A DNA stretch of 64,000 nt from Clavibacter sp. (lineage in GTDB: Bacteria; Actinomycetota; Actinomycetes; Nanopelagicales; Nanopelagicaceae). Where the stretch lies: NCBI GenBank assembly GCA_003569145.1, contig BGOH01000008.1, forward strand, positions 1 to 64,000, given 5' to 3'. How positions within the stretch are numbered: position 1 is the first letter of the stretch; the number at the start of each line of letters is the position of its first letter. The notes beneath the pieces are model-generated. The model did no database searches. It was given only the letters and a program-made list of their open reading frames with translations, and was not told the origin of the DNA. This document shows, piece after piece, positions 10,349-21,688 of this stretch. The position numbers and the translations under genes were made by a program.

Positions 10349-11373
10349 TATTTGCTCACCGCCAATAAATGAAGCCTTAGATTCTTTTCCTTATCTCCAA
10401 GTAAATCCGCTGAAAGAAGCTCAAGATCTAATCTTTGATTAAGGGTTTTAATCTCAAGCTGGCTAGCAAAACCAAGACCTGATCCAAGAAGAGTTGGCGC
10501 TTGATAGAGAAAAACTTCATCAAATAAGCCAGCCTTGAGAAATGCGCTAGTTAAAGTTGGGCCGGCCTCAATAAGTATCTGATTCCAGGCGCGCTCTTTT
10601 GCCAATTCCATTAACTCGCCTAGATCATTTCCCTTTATTTGAATCGTTTCAGCGCTCTTATCTAAAACCTTTGAATCAAGCGGAATCTCTCGTTTTCCAA
10701 GTATTACCCGCACGGGCTTGAACTCAAAGTTCTCACGCTTGATATTTCTAACCGTTAGAGATGGATTATCGGCAAGAACTGTTCCTGTGCCAGTAACAAT
10801 TGCATCACATTGACTGCGAAGAATTGCCACATCAGATCTTGAAATCTCACTTGTAATCCACTTTGAGCTTCCATCTAGCGCAGCAACTTTTCCATCAAGG
10901 CTTGCTGCAATCTTTATAGTTATGTAGGGATGCGAGCTCTCTATCTTTTTTAGCCATGCCCTATTGGTGAAGGCAACTTCATCCTTTAAAAGACCTTTTT
11001 CAACAATTATGCCTGCATCAGTTAGTGCTTGCGCTCCCCCATGGGCTATTGGGTTTGGATCGCTAACTGCAAAAACTACTTTCTTTATACCTGCAGAAAT
11101 TATTGCCTCAGTGCAGGGCGGCGTTTTTCCCATGTGATTACAAGGCTCTAGCGTTACAAAAAGCGTTGCACCATTTGCCCTCTGTCCAGCTCTACTAATT
11201 GCAACAACTTCAGCATGTTTTCCACCATCCTGGCTGTGATGAAAACCTTCACCAGCAATCTGGCCATCATTGCCAACAATCACTGCTCCAACAATTGGAT
11301 TAGGTGTGCTTTTGCCAAGACCTAGTTTTGAAATTTCGTTGGCACGGCGCATTGCAGATTCTGCATTTATCAT
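10348..11373 (-). CDS. ribD: bifunctional diaminohydroxyphosphoribosylaminopyrimidine deaminase / reductase
   Basis: RibD performs the deamination and side-chain reduction after GTP opening. The deaminase domain shows [21 protein letters not shown] and [15 protein letters not shown] (zinc ligands). The reductase domain shows [20 protein letters not shown] and [17 protein letters not shown]. The track starts at a TTG (11409), but I prefer ATG at 11373 ([11 protein letters not shown]) because GGGGGTGG sits 5 nt upstream and the FMN riboswitch leader ends there. First gene of the rib operon. Confidence 0.93.
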   Translation of the reverse strand: MINAESAMRRANEISKLGLGKSTPNPIVGAVIVGNDGQIAGEGFHHSQDGGKHAEVVAISRAGQRANGATLFVTLEPCNHMGKTPPCTEAIISAGIKKVVFAVSDPNPIAHGGAQALTDAGIIVEKGLLKDEVAFTNRAWLKKIESSHPYITIKIAASLDGKVAALDGSSKWITSEISRSDVAILRSQCDAIVTGTGTVLADNPSLTVRNIKRENFEFKPVRVILGKREIPLDSKVLDKSAETIQIKGNDLGELMELAKERAWNQILIEAGPTLTSAFLKAGLFDEVFLYQAPTLLGSGLGFASQLEIKTLNQRLDLELLSADLLGDKEKNLRLHLLAVSK

Positions 11374-11378
11374 TATCG

Positions 11379-11434
11379 CCACCCCCAAATAGATTTCCGG
11401 GGTGCGCAAAAGAGTGCGCGCAAGGATGCACGCA
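11379..11434 (-). promoter_or_regulatory. expression platform of the FMN riboswitch (RBS-sequestering hairpin)
   Basis: The ribD ribosome-binding site GGGGGTGG (11379-11386) can pair with an upstream CACCCC (11399-11404), hiding it. An alternative stem, TGCGC (11418-11422) with GCGCA (11403-11407), overlaps the same CAC and would free the site. A third stem, TGCGTGC/GCGCGCA (11415-11434), directly follows the aptamer. There is no T-tract, so control is probably translational. The structures are read by eye, not folded. Confidence 0.55.
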
Positions 11435-11437
11435 ATT

Positions 11438-11560
11438 TGTTTCCTCTCATCCGGACTTTAACCGTCGGTCTTGGAGTTTCACCAAGTCCACCGCTAGCTG
11501 GATGCAAGCGGGTCGCAGACTTTAACTGCCGGTTCGGAATTACACCGACCCCGGAAACAA
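11438..11560 (-). ncRNA. FMN riboswitch (RFN element)
   Basis: On the minus strand the conserved RFN blocks appear in order: TTTCCGGGGTCGGTGTAATT, CCGAACCGGCAGT, AAAGTCTGCGACCCG, GGTGGACTTGGTGAAACTCC, AAGACCGACGGT and AAAGTCCGGATGAGAGGAAA. The outer P1 strands TTGTTTCC and GGAAACAA close it. It lies immediately upstream of ribD, as expected for FMN-responsive control of riboflavin synthesis. Confidence 0.97.
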
Positions 11561-11567
11561 CAGGGTG

Positions 11568-11597
11568 ATTCTAGCCGAGAATTACTTTCCGTCCCAA
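11568..11597 (-). promoter_or_regulatory. probable sigma-70 promoter for the rib operon
   Basis: TTGGGA (11592-11597), an 18-nt gap and TAGAAT (11568-11573) form a good housekeeping-type promoter. Transcription would start a few bases before the first helix of the aptamer. The -35 box lies inside the 3' end of the DUF885 gene. Matching by eye only. Confidence 0.5.
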
Positions 11598-13228
11598 GCG
11601 GCCATTTCAGCCTTAAATGGATCAAGACCCATTGGTCCAAGATTTAATACATAAGAGTGGAACTTCTTTAGATTAAAGGTAGCTCCAAGCCTCTTCTTTG
11701 CATCTTCCCTTGCTTCCATCATGAAGCGCTCTCCAACTTTGTAGGAAATTGCCTGTCCTGGCCAACCGAGATAGCGATCCACTTCACTTCGTGCAGAGAT
11801 TTCATCAAGCAAAGCTCTCTCATGGAGAAGTTTAAATGCAGACTCAGCGTTCCAAATCTCACCATTAAAGTCTTTATAACCACAATGCATTCCAATATCA
11901 ACAACGATGCGTGCCGCTCTTAGCCCTTGCGCAGAGAGATATCCCATCTCATAACCTGGATCTTCAAATGCACCAAGTTCATCCATCAAGCGCTCTGCAT
12001 AAAGCGCCCAACCTTCGCCATATCCTGAGACCCAGACTCTGTTGCGTTGGAAACGATTGAGACGATCGGTGTTTATCTTTGTTGTTGCAACTTGCAAGTG
12101 ATGTCCAGGAACTGCTTCGTGATACCAAGTTGAAACGATATGCCACCATCCAAAAGTCTTTCTTCCCATCGTTGGATACCAAGTTGTTCCAGGTCTTGAT
12201 AAATCCTCACTAGGTCCCATGTAATAAGCAGCAGAGGCGCCTCCCGGCGGAGCAAGGCGTGCTTCGCAGTTTCGAATTCTTGGATCGATATCAAATTCTT
12301 TTCCATCAAGTCTCTCAACAGCAGCAGCTATGAACTCCTTAAGTTTTTTAAGCAATTCTTCTTCGCCGACAACGGTGTATCTCGGATCTGCTTCAAGGCG
12401 ATCTGCAACTTCCCTAAGAGTTTTTGCATCTGGATATAGCTTCTTTGCTGCGCCCCACATCCGCTCATTAATCATCTCTAGTTGTTTGATTCCCCACTCA
12501 TAGGTATCACGCAGGTCAAGATTTGCTCCCGTGAAATGGCGAGCCCACATCTTGTATCTCTCCTCGCCTACGCCATCAACTGCTGGACATTTAGGCGCAT
12601 ACGAATCTTTCATCCAGGATGAAAGTGATGCGCAAGCCACCTCAGCGCTCTTTGCTGCAGCCAATAAAGCTTGATTATCACCTGCAGGATTGAATTTCTT
12701 TGCAACGGCAGTAAATGCACCCTTTGAAAAAGTCTCTAATTGACCAGCGGTTGCAAGAACTTGTCTGCGGGAATTGAATTTTCCTTTATCTGCAACATAT
12801 TCCAATGATGATTTCCATCCCGCAAAAGCTGACTCAATTCCATTAAGGCGCTTTGTGACATTTGAAACCGTCTCTGCTTGATCTGGCTTCATCATCTCAA
12901 AGACCTGTCGAATGCTTGTTACCGGAGATGAGATGAGATTAAAGAGAATTCGCGCCTCAAAGGTGTCATTGAGGTTTAACTCGGAGGTTAGGCGCTCTAC
13001 TGCCACATCTTTGGCGATTCGATCAAATTCATTAATCGGAGTTTCATTCTTTATTGCAGCAAGAGTCTTTCGAGTTAGCTCCGCCCGCTGTTCATTGCCT
13101 GCCATGGATAGGTCATCTAGTTGATCATCAAAACCAGGAACCCCAAGCATGGTTGCCCCAATTGGCGATAGCTTGATTCCCTCCTCTAGAAAGTTATCGA
13201 GAATCTTTGTGATCGCACTGGTTGTCAT
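11582..13228 (-). CDS. DUF885 family protein, probable zinc metallopeptidase
   Basis: A 548-aa cytoplasmic protein with no signal peptide. The family hallmark is an HExxH-like zinc motif in WYHEAVPGHHLQVA, followed by GYGEGWALYAERLMDELG, where the downstream Glu is the likely third ligand. The C-terminal half also shows the R-SEVDRYLGWPGQAISYKVG block typical of DUF885. Length is normal. The peptide substrate is not established. It follows argG directly (1-bp spacing), so it is likely in the same transcript. Its 3' end appears to contain the rib promoter. Confidence 0.85.
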   Translation of the reverse strand: MTTSAITKILDNFLEEGIKLSPIGATMLGVPGFDDQLDDLSMAGNEQRAELTRKTLAAIKNETPINEFDRIAKDVAVERLTSELNLNDTFEARILFNLISSPVTSIRQVFEMMKPDQAETVSNVTKRLNGIESAFAGWKSSLEYVADKGKFNSRRQVLATAGQLETFSKGAFTAVAKKFNPAGDNQALLAAAKSAEVACASLSSWMKDSYAPKCPAVDGVGEERYKMWARHFTGANLDLRDTYEWGIKQLEMINERMWGAAKKLYPDAKTLREVADRLEADPRYTVVGEEELLKKLKEFIAAAVERLDGKEFDIDPRIRNCEARLAPPGGASAAYYMGPSEDLSRPGTTWYPTMGRKTFGWWHIVSTWYHEAVPGHHLQVATTKINTDRLNRFQRNRVWVSGYGEGWALYAERLMDELGAFEDPGYEMGYLSAQGLRAARIVVDIGMHCGYKDFNGEIWNAESAFKLLHERALLDEISARSEVDRYLGWPGQAISYKVGERFMMEAREDAKKRLGATFNLKKFHSYVLNLGPMGLDPFKAEMAAWDGK

Positions 13229-15780
<2,552 letters not shown>

Positions 15781-15843
15781 GCGCTCTGCCTTCCTAAAAT
15801 GAGGAAAAGTTAGAAGATAAGTCTAAGGCAGCACTTCCTTGCT

Positions 15844-15861
15844 ATTAGCACTCTTGCTAAT
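15844..15861 (-). terminator. short hairpin overlapping the raiA/hpf stop codon
   Basis: ATTAGCA (15855-15861 on the reverse strand) pairs perfectly with TGCTAAT across a 4-nt loop AGAG. The 7-bp stem spans the stop codon. No T-tract follows, so an intrinsic terminator is uncertain; it may be a 3'-end stabiliser. Confidence 0.25.
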
Positions 15862-16201
15862 TCTTTGCGCCACGCAGCTTTCGAAGGCTAGTTCGATCAA
15901 TATCTTTGCTTCGCTCGTGGCGCTTTCGTAGTTGAAGTTCAACAGCTTCGGCCGCCTCATCAAATGCTGCTAAATCATTAAAGCCTGAACCCTCCGCTCG
16001 AAGAAGTGGTCCACTTCCACGAGAGGTGAGAATTACTCGATGAGAGCTCTTTCCAAACCTTGGGTTTGCCTCATGTTTTACATCGACATCAATTCTCTCA
16101 ATTGGAATACTAAATCTAGTTAACCTCTCTAAGCGCTCAACTGCAATCTTTTCAAAATCTATTGCTAATGAATCTCCATGGTTATGAATTATGATTTTCA
16201 T
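15857..16201 (-). CDS. short ribosome hibernation/ribosome-associated factor (HPF/RaiA family)
   Basis: A 114-aa protein with the beta-alpha fold sequence of HPF/YfiA: MKIIIHNHGDSLAIDFEKIA, VERLERLTRF, IDVDVKHEANPRFG, HRVILTSRGSGPLLRAEG and DLAAFDEAAEAVELQLRKRHER. Such proteins sit in the 30S decoding site of idle ribosomes. It lacks the C-terminal dimerisation domain of the long HPF usual in actinobacteria. It is also not in its usual place between comF and secA, which are adjacent here without it. Confidence 0.85.
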   Translation of the reverse strand: MKIIIHNHGDSLAIDFEKIAVERLERLTRFSIPIERIDVDVKHEANPRFGKSSHRVILTSRGSGPLLRAEGSGFNDLAAFDEAAEAVELQLRKRHERSKDIDRTSLRKLRGAKN

Positions 16202-16321
16202 CGCTCTCCTAACGATCCCTAGAGCATTATCAAGCTTGTAACTATGCCAACGTACTCCTATCTCTGCAGCGCAGGCAAGAGTAATAAGCGATAATTAACT
16301 GAGAATTAAGCCTGAATTTTT

Positions 16322-16702
16322 TTACAGCAGCAGGAGAGTAATTGCTCCAGTTAGCCCTAGCGCTAGCGCTGTTGCTTGAGCAAGGATTGAAAGTGCGGTT
16401 TTGCGATCTGCTGCTTTATCTTCTGGATTTGCGACCTTTGAAATCTGACCGAGTTTTCCCAAGTTGAAAGTTCCAGCAAGGCCATAGGCAAGACAGAATT
16501 TTCTCCTAGATTGAATGAAACCGACTGCAAAGACCATAAGTGGGGCAAAGAGAGTTAATCCTGAGGCTTGAGGAGCAGAGCTGGCAATTAAGCCGGTTGC
16601 CAGAATTAATGAAGCAACAAGACCAACAAGTGCAACTATTTGGCGGCTACGAACTTCGGCTTTGCCTAGATTACAAGTTCCAGGAATATAAGTATCGCTC
16701 AC
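16322..16702 (-). CDS. conserved membrane protein of unknown function
   Basis: The track begins at a TTG (16738), but GTG at 16702, whose G is shared with the TAG stop of the 49-aa ORF upstream, gives a cleaner 126-aa protein. It has about four hydrophobic segments (IVALVGLVASLILATGLIA, LTLFAPLMVFAVGFIQ, SILAQATALALGLTGAITLL). Two matching short motifs, IPGTCNLGKAE and SRRKFCLAYGLAGTFNLGK, each carry a cysteine and NLGK, suggesting paired polar loops. I do not recognise the family. Position and overlap suggest co-expression with the preceding small protein. Confidence 0.6.
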   Translation of the reverse strand: MSDTYIPGTCNLGKAEVRSRQIVALVGLVASLILATGLIASSAPQASGLTLFAPLMVFAVGFIQSRRKFCLAYGLAGTFNLGKLGQISKVANPEDKAADRKTALSILAQATALALGLTGAITLLLL

Positions 16703-16851
16703 TAGAAAGCTTCTTCTAAATCCTCGTCTTCGGACCAAACTGCTTCAACATCTTCCTGCTTTTCAACCCAAGATAAGAACGAGAGAGCGCCTTTTATAGC
16801 AACAGCAATTAAAGCAACGAGCGCTGTAATTCTTCTGATTGCTTTAAACAT
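16702..16851 (-). CDS. 49-aa small membrane protein with acidic tail
   Basis: Too short for the ORF track. It starts MFKAIRRITALVALIAVAIK, a basic start and one hydrophobic segment, then WVEKQEDVEAVWSEDEDLEEAF, a strongly acidic C-terminus. Its TAG stop shares a base with the GTG start of the next membrane protein, a typical coupled arrangement. The neighbouring oxidoreductase stop is convergent-free, being on the same strand upstream. Hypothetical, but the amphipathic pattern and coupling argue that it is real. Confidence 0.5.
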   Translation of the reverse strand: MFKAIRRITALVALIAVAIKGALSFLSWVEKQEDVEAVWSEDEDLEEAF

Positions 16852-16860
16852 AGCCTAATT

Positions 16861-18401
16861 CTATGGCAGCCTTGCTAAAGTTTCCAACGCAGCCATAGCA
16901 GCGTTATGTCCAGCAATTCCACTAACCCCGCCGCCGCGAAGCGCGCCGGCGCCGGCTATGAAAATTCGCTCTGAATTAGTTTCAACTCCCCACTTTCTAC
17001 TATCCCCATCCTGCTTCCAAGGAAATTCGAGATCGCTATGAAAGATATTGCCCCTGGGCAGTCCTAGATCTTTTTCTAACTCTTGTGGGGTCTTAACCTC
17101 AATACAGAGATTGCCGTCACTATCTTTAGCTAGATAATTCTCAATCGGCCTTTCTAGGTACTGGCTAAAACCATCCAAAATTCTCTTACTCACTTCAGCC
17201 TTAATCCGGTCATGATCGTTATCAAAGAGTGAGGCCGGCAGATGCAGGGCAAAAAGGGTCAAGCTCTGATATCCAGCAGCTATCAAATCTGGAGTAAGAA
17301 TTGTTGGATCAGTGAGGGTATGGCAGTAAAGCTCAGAGGGAATGACATCTGGAATTTGACCAAGGCTTGCCTGAGCAAAAGCCTGCTCTAATTCAAAGTA
17401 GCTCTCGTTAACATGAAATGTTCCAGCGAAGGCTACTTTTGGATCAACGCCACTTTTTAGCTTAGGAAGCTCTTTCAAGACCATATTTATCTTCACCTGC
17501 GAACCATCGCGAAGTGGTGGCGCCTTAAAGTCAGCAACTTTTTCTAAAACCTTAGGGGCGCAATTTGCTAGCGCAACTCTTGCTTCATAGCTCTGCCCAT
17601 CTACAGTCTTAATCAATAGATGCTTATCACCTTGAGTAATTGAAGTAACCTCTTGGCTGGTAGCTATTTCAACGCCTAATTGCTTGGCTCTAATTAGCAG
17701 TTGATCAACTAGAACGCCCATGCCACCTTTGGGACTCGCCACTGCCCACTTGAGTTTCCAATAACATGATAGATAAAGCACTTATTAGCCAGGTGATCAT
17801 CAGCGCTAGTAAAGGTGCCGATAAGTCCATCGGTAAGGACTACTCCTTTTACTAGATCATCAAAGAAATTATCATTTAAGCTCTGAGCTAAGGTGTTTTC
17901 AACGAGCTCTACCCAGGTAAGTGGATCTACCAGCTCCTTTATCTCTGTCTCCGTTGGCACTGGCTTTAACATAGTTGGGGCAACAACTTCAGCAAACTCT
18001 TTAATAGATTGATAGAAGCTCTCCCAAGCGATTGCTTCATCATCACCTTCTGTTAGTTCAGAGAGTGAATCTCTACTTTCTTGATCGAACTCTGAATTAA
18101 TCAATAGCCCCTTATCACTCTCACCATCAAAGTAGGGGGTATAGGAAGATACTTTTCGGCCAATAGTTTCAAAGTCAAGTGATAAATCTTTAACTATTTG
18201 ATCTGGTAGAAGTGAGACTAAATACGAATATCTAGAGAGTTTGGCATCAACTCCTTTAAAAGCTTTCACACTAGTTGTTGCTCCCCCAAGTGAGGCGCTT
18301 TTCTCCAGAACTAAAACGCTCTTTCCAGCTTTCGCTAGGTAGCAAGCTGCAACTAAGCCGTTATGACCACTGCCAATGACTATTGCGTCATAGCGCTTCA
18401 T
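16861..18401 (-). CDS. FAD-dependent oxidoreductase, phytoene desaturase-like (CrtI/PYROXD2-type), one frameshift
   Basis: The N-terminal ORF starts with the FAD-binding signature YDAIVIGSGHNGLVAACYLAKAG and GGATTSV. The second ORF resumes PKGGMGVLVDQLLIRAKQLG and ends with GVETNSERIFIAGAGALRGG and GVSGIAGHNAAMAAL, the C-terminal FAD contact. Frame is lost near 17734, a probable lost C in a C run (GTCCCAAAGG). Repaired length is about 513 aa. This group resembles CrtI and human PYROXD2, but no carotenoid genes are nearby, so a carotenoid role is not supported. It overlaps the PatB gene start-stop. Confidence 0.78.
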
Positions 18402-19546
18402 AGAGATTTGAGGATGCGATCAAATGCTTCAGTAATAATCTCAGGGCTGGTTCCAAAATTAAAGCGAATATATTGCTTATGGTTTGGCCCATACATATAA
18501 CCACCTTTGAAAGCTACTTTTCCTCTCTCTAATAGGTGCTTTGCTGGGTCATCTCCTAAATTTAGAGCCGAGAGATCAAGCCAGGCCAAATAGCTAAAGT
18601 CGGGCTCTCGATAGGTAATCGAGGGAATCTTGCTATCAATTAGATTCCGGATTAGAACTTTATTCTCCTCAAGTGTTGCAATGACACCATCTAGCCAATC
18701 AATGGATTGACTAAAGCCAGCAGTTGCTGCAACTGCTCCAAATATTGAGGCTCGATAGCCAACCGATTCAGGCATAGCGTTAATTCGCTGCTTTAGCTCA
18801 TCTGATCCTGTAATGATTAGAGCGCATTTGAGTCCAGCTAGATTAAAGGCTTTTCCAGAGCCAGAGATAGTCACACATACTTCGCGGGCATCATCACTAA
18901 TGGCCATAAAGGGTTGAAAATTGCGTCCTTTATAGACAAGTGGTGCATGGATTTCATCGCTAATAATTACAACGCCATATTTTTTAGCCAATGAAGCAAG
19001 CGTTACTAGCACTTCTTTTTCAAAGATAACTCCTACTGGATTGTGCGGATGGCAGAGCAGATGAACTTTTACTCCAGCTTTATATTCTCGTTCAATACCA
19101 TCTAAATCAAGCCAGTAATTCTCTCCCTCTTGCTTTAGTGGAACATCAACTAAGGTTGCGCTAACTTCTTTGGGCCAGGTCCAGAAATTTTCATAAACTG
19201 GAGAATTAACCATCAGTTTCTCGCCGGGCTTTAATAGAGTTCGAATTACTTCAACTGCTGCAACTCCAGCATCAGTTGCGGTGCGAATATGTGCAGGATC
19301 AACTTTCCATCCCCAACGTGTATCTGCAAACTTAGAAAATGCTTCAAATAGCTCTGGCATTGGACCTAAGTAACCAGTATCAGAGCGATTAACCATGTCA
19401 TGAAGAGCTTGCTTAATTGGTTCTGCTATCGGGAAATCCATTTCAGCAACTGGCAGGGGCAGAACATCGCTAGGAAAAAATCGCCACTTAGCGCTCTTGC
19501 GGCCTCTTAGCTCATTTAGCCCAGGGGCTCTAACAACTTCGGCCAT
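18398..19546 (-). CDS. MalY/PatB-type PLP C-S lyase or aminotransferase
   Basis: A 382-aa fold-type I PLP enzyme. Visible are the N-terminal KWRFFPSDVLPLPVAEMDFP (typical of PatB/MalY proteins), HLLCHPHNPVGVIF, VVIISDEIHAPLVY (PLP-contacting Asp/Glu-His) and SGSGKAFNLAGLKCALIIT with the Schiff-base lysine. PatB enzymes cleave cystathionine and other S-conjugates, giving homocysteine plus pyruvate and ammonia. Aminotransferase activity is the alternative. It overlaps the FAD oxidoreductase by 4 bp. Confidence 0.85.
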   Translation of the reverse strand: MAEVVRAPGLNELRGRKSAKWRFFPSDVLPLPVAEMDFPIAEPIKQALHDMVNRSDTGYLGPMPELFEAFSKFADTRWGWKVDPAHIRTATDAGVAAVEVIRTLLKPGEKLMVNSPVYENFWTWPKEVSATLVDVPLKQEGENYWLDLDGIEREYKAGVKVHLLCHPHNPVGVIFEKEVLVTLASLAKKYGVVIISDEIHAPLVYKGRNFQPFMAISDDAREVCVTISGSGKAFNLAGLKCALIITGSDELKQRINAMPESVGYRASIFGAVAATAGFSQSIDWLDGVIATLEENKVLIRNLIDSKIPSITYREPDFSYLAWLDLSALNLGDDPAKHLLERGKVAFKGGYMYGPNHKQYIRFNFGTSPEIITEAFDRILKSL

Positions 19547-19587
19547 GGGTAGCAGTATGCCACTGCAATCAAATTAAATAAAAGGTG

Positions 19588-20514
19588 CTATCCCTTAACA
19601 GATCCAGCGAGCAATCCGCGCACAAAATATCTCTGTAGCGCAAAGAAAACAGCTACCGGCACCAATATCGAAACGAAAGCGCCTGCTGTTAATAACTCCC
19701 AATCTCCCCCTCTAGTTCCAGTCATCTCGGCAAGTCTGACCATAAGAGGCGCAATCTCACGTTTGCCACCACCAAATGTAAGAGCAACAAGCAAATCATT
19801 CCAGACCCATAGGAATTGGAAAATTGCAAAGGAGGCAATCGCTGGAATGCTAAGTGGCAGCACTATTTGCCTAAATAGTTTGAAGTAATCTGCGCCATCA
19901 ACCCTTGCTGCCTCCATTAACTCTCTCGGCAATTGCGCAATAAAGTTATGCAGCAGAAATATCGCAAGCGGAAGTCCAAACATAGTGTGAGCTAGCCATA
20001 TTGGAATAAAGGTTCCCGTAATGCCAAAACTTGGAATTACAGTAACGCTTCCAATATGAAGTCCTCCTGAGAAGAGCTGTAGCAGAGGAATTAGAGACAT
20101 CTGAAGTGGAATTACTTGGAGAGCAAAGATTCCAAAGAAAATAAAGTTTCTTCCCTTAAAGTCAAACCAAGCGATTGCATAAGCTGCAAAGATCGCAATT
20201 GTTATTGGAATAATTGTTGACGGGATAACAATGGCAAAGGTATTAACAAAGTATTGACTCAAAGGAGGAGTTGCGCCGCGACCTTCAAATAAGACTCTGC
20301 TGTAATTCTCAAGAGTAAATTCTGGCTTGGTAAGTACAGTCCACCACCCAGATGAGTTGATTCCTGTCTGAGGTCTTAAGGAGGTAACAAATAGACCAAA
20401 GGTAGGAATCGTCCAAAGCACTGCTACCAAAATTGCTACAAAGCTTGCCCAAGGCGAACTTAAATGACTCTTAACTGCTTCTACTTTGCCTTGCTTTATC
20501 GCCTTTGCCATCAC
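19588..20514 (-). CDS. aglG: sugar ABC transporter permease, MalG/AglG type
   Basis: A 308-aa inner-membrane permease with about six membrane segments. The EAA cytoplasmic loop appears as ELMEAARVDGADYFKLFRQIVLPLSIP, the docking site for the shared ATPase. The N-terminal TLRPQTGINSSGWW and the C-terminal LQRYFVRGLLAGSVKG are typical of alpha-glucoside AglG. It overlaps aglF by 4 bp. No ATPase gene lies in the operon, so a shared MsiK-type ATPase elsewhere is expected. Confidence 0.9.
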   Translation of the reverse strand: MMAKAIKQGKVEAVKSHLSSPWASFVAILVAVLWTIPTFGLFVTSLRPQTGINSSGWWTVLTKPEFTLENYSRVLFEGRGATPPLSQYFVNTFAIVIPSTIIPITIAIFAAYAIAWFDFKGRNFIFFGIFALQVIPLQMSLIPLLQLFSGGLHIGSVTVIPSFGITGTFIPIWLAHTMFGLPLAIFLLHNFIAQLPRELMEAARVDGADYFKLFRQIVLPLSIPAIASFAIFQFLWVWNDLLVALTFGGGKREIAPLMVRLAEMTGTRGGDWELLTAGAFVSILVPVAVFFALQRYFVRGLLAGSVKG

Positions 20515-21515
20515 CGCTCCGATCTCTCACGTCGCAGATGCATCACGTTATAGGCAATTAGTGGAATAACTCCAAGGAATAAAATGATTGCCAGAGCGCT
20601 TCCAGTACCATAATTAAGCGCTCTAAAAGACTGGTTATACATCTCATTAGCTATAACGCTGGTTTTAAAGTTTCCACCAGTCATGGTTCTGATGATGTCA
20701 AAGACTTTAAGTGCCCCAATAGTTATAGTGCTTAGAACCACGATAATAGTTCCTCGAATCATTGGAACTGTAACTTTCCCAAATCTCTTCCAGCCACTTG
20801 CTCCATCAAGCATCGATGCTTCCAATATCTCCTCTGGAATTGCCTTGATTGCGGCAGAGAGAATCACCATGGCAAAGCCAGTTTGAATCCATACAAATAC
20901 CACGATGAGTAAGAAGGTGTTTAAGGGAGCGGTTAAAATCCAATTCGTTGGAACAAAACCCAGCCACTCAGCTATCTGACTAAGTAGGCCAATTTCAGAA
21001 ACTCGTTCATTTGGTTGAAATTGATAGACAAATTTCCAGATAATTCCAGCTCCAACAAATGAGATTGCCATTGGCATAAAGATCAATGATTTAACTAACC
21101 CAGGCCTTTTCATTCGATCTGTAAGAACTGCAATTGTTAATCCAAGAGCAGTTGAAGCAATGGGAGCTACAACCATCCAAATACCCGTATTTCGCAAAAT
21201 CTGGAGAATTTCAGGTTGGGTAAAGGCCCAGATGAAATTTTCTAAACCAACAAAACTATCTCCTCTTGCATCCCTGAAAGATAAATAGAGCGTTCTAATG
21301 GCAGGAGCTATCAATCCAATAAAGAGGAAAATTAGCGCTGGAGCAAGAAAAAGGAAGTACTTAACATATCTCTGAACGCGCTCTGAAGTTCTCTCTGCTA
21401 AGTAAAAAGCAAGGCTGACAACAATTGAAAAGACAATTACCGTAATTACAAGCCCTGTTAACTTTGAGGCAGCCTGTTCAAGTTGAGATTGGCGTGCTGC
21501 TAACTCAAGCATCAA
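20511..21515 (-). CDS. aglF: sugar ABC transporter permease, MalF/AglF type
   Basis: A 334-aa permease. It has an N-terminal membrane segment, then FLFLAPALIFLFIGLIAPAIRTLYLSFRD, and the EAA loop EEILEASMLDGASGWKRFGKVTVPMI. VFDIIRTMTGGNFKTSVIANEMY is typical of alpha-glucoside AglF. It partners AglG and the binding protein AglE. It is separated from aglE by a 170-bp spacer holding a strong hairpin, which probably lowers expression of the permeases relative to the binding protein. Confidence 0.9.
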   Translation of the reverse strand: MMLELAARQSQLEQAASKLTGLVITVIVFSIVVSLAFYLAERTSERVQRYVKYFLFLAPALIFLFIGLIAPAIRTLYLSFRDARGDSFVGLENFIWAFTQPEILQILRNTGIWMVVAPIASTALGLTIAVLTDRMKRPGLVKSLIFMPMAISFVGAGIIWKFVYQFQPNERVSEIGLLSQIAEWLGFVPTNWILTAPLNTFLLIVVFVWIQTGFAMVILSAAIKAIPEEILEASMLDGASGWKRFGKVTVPMIRGTIIVVLSTITIGALKVFDIIRTMTGGNFKTSVIANEMYNQSFRALNYGTGSALAIILFLGVIPLIAYNVMHLRRERSER

Positions 21516-21578
21516 GCCTCAACTCCCCTTAAGTAATCATTCCTTACTGAATTTCTGAGAACTTCCATAAGCATTATT

Positions 21579-21638
21579 GCAAAGAGCGATACTTTGCGTA
21601 AGGGGTGTAGCAACTTTTCTAAGTGCTACACCCCTTAC
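21579..21638 (-). repeat. tandem strong hairpins between aglE and aglF
   Basis: GTAAGGGGTGTAGCA pairs perfectly over 15 bp with TGCTACACCCCTTAC (21598-21612 with 21624-21638). The loop can add three more pairs (CTT/AAG). A second stem, GCAAAG/CTTTGC, lies at 21579-21597. No T-tract follows on the transcribed strand, so this looks like an intra-operon RNA-stability or partial-attenuation element rather than a terminator. Confidence 0.7.
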
Positions 21639-21688
21639 AACTACTACTTCTCAGAAGCTTTTAGGCTCCTTGAGATGCCTAAAACTTT

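Noticed and set aside
16861-18401. Carotenoid biosynthesis based on the CrtI-like oxidoreductase
   Set aside because: No crtB, crtE or lycopene cyclase gene is nearby, and the sequence also resembles the broader PYROXD2 group.
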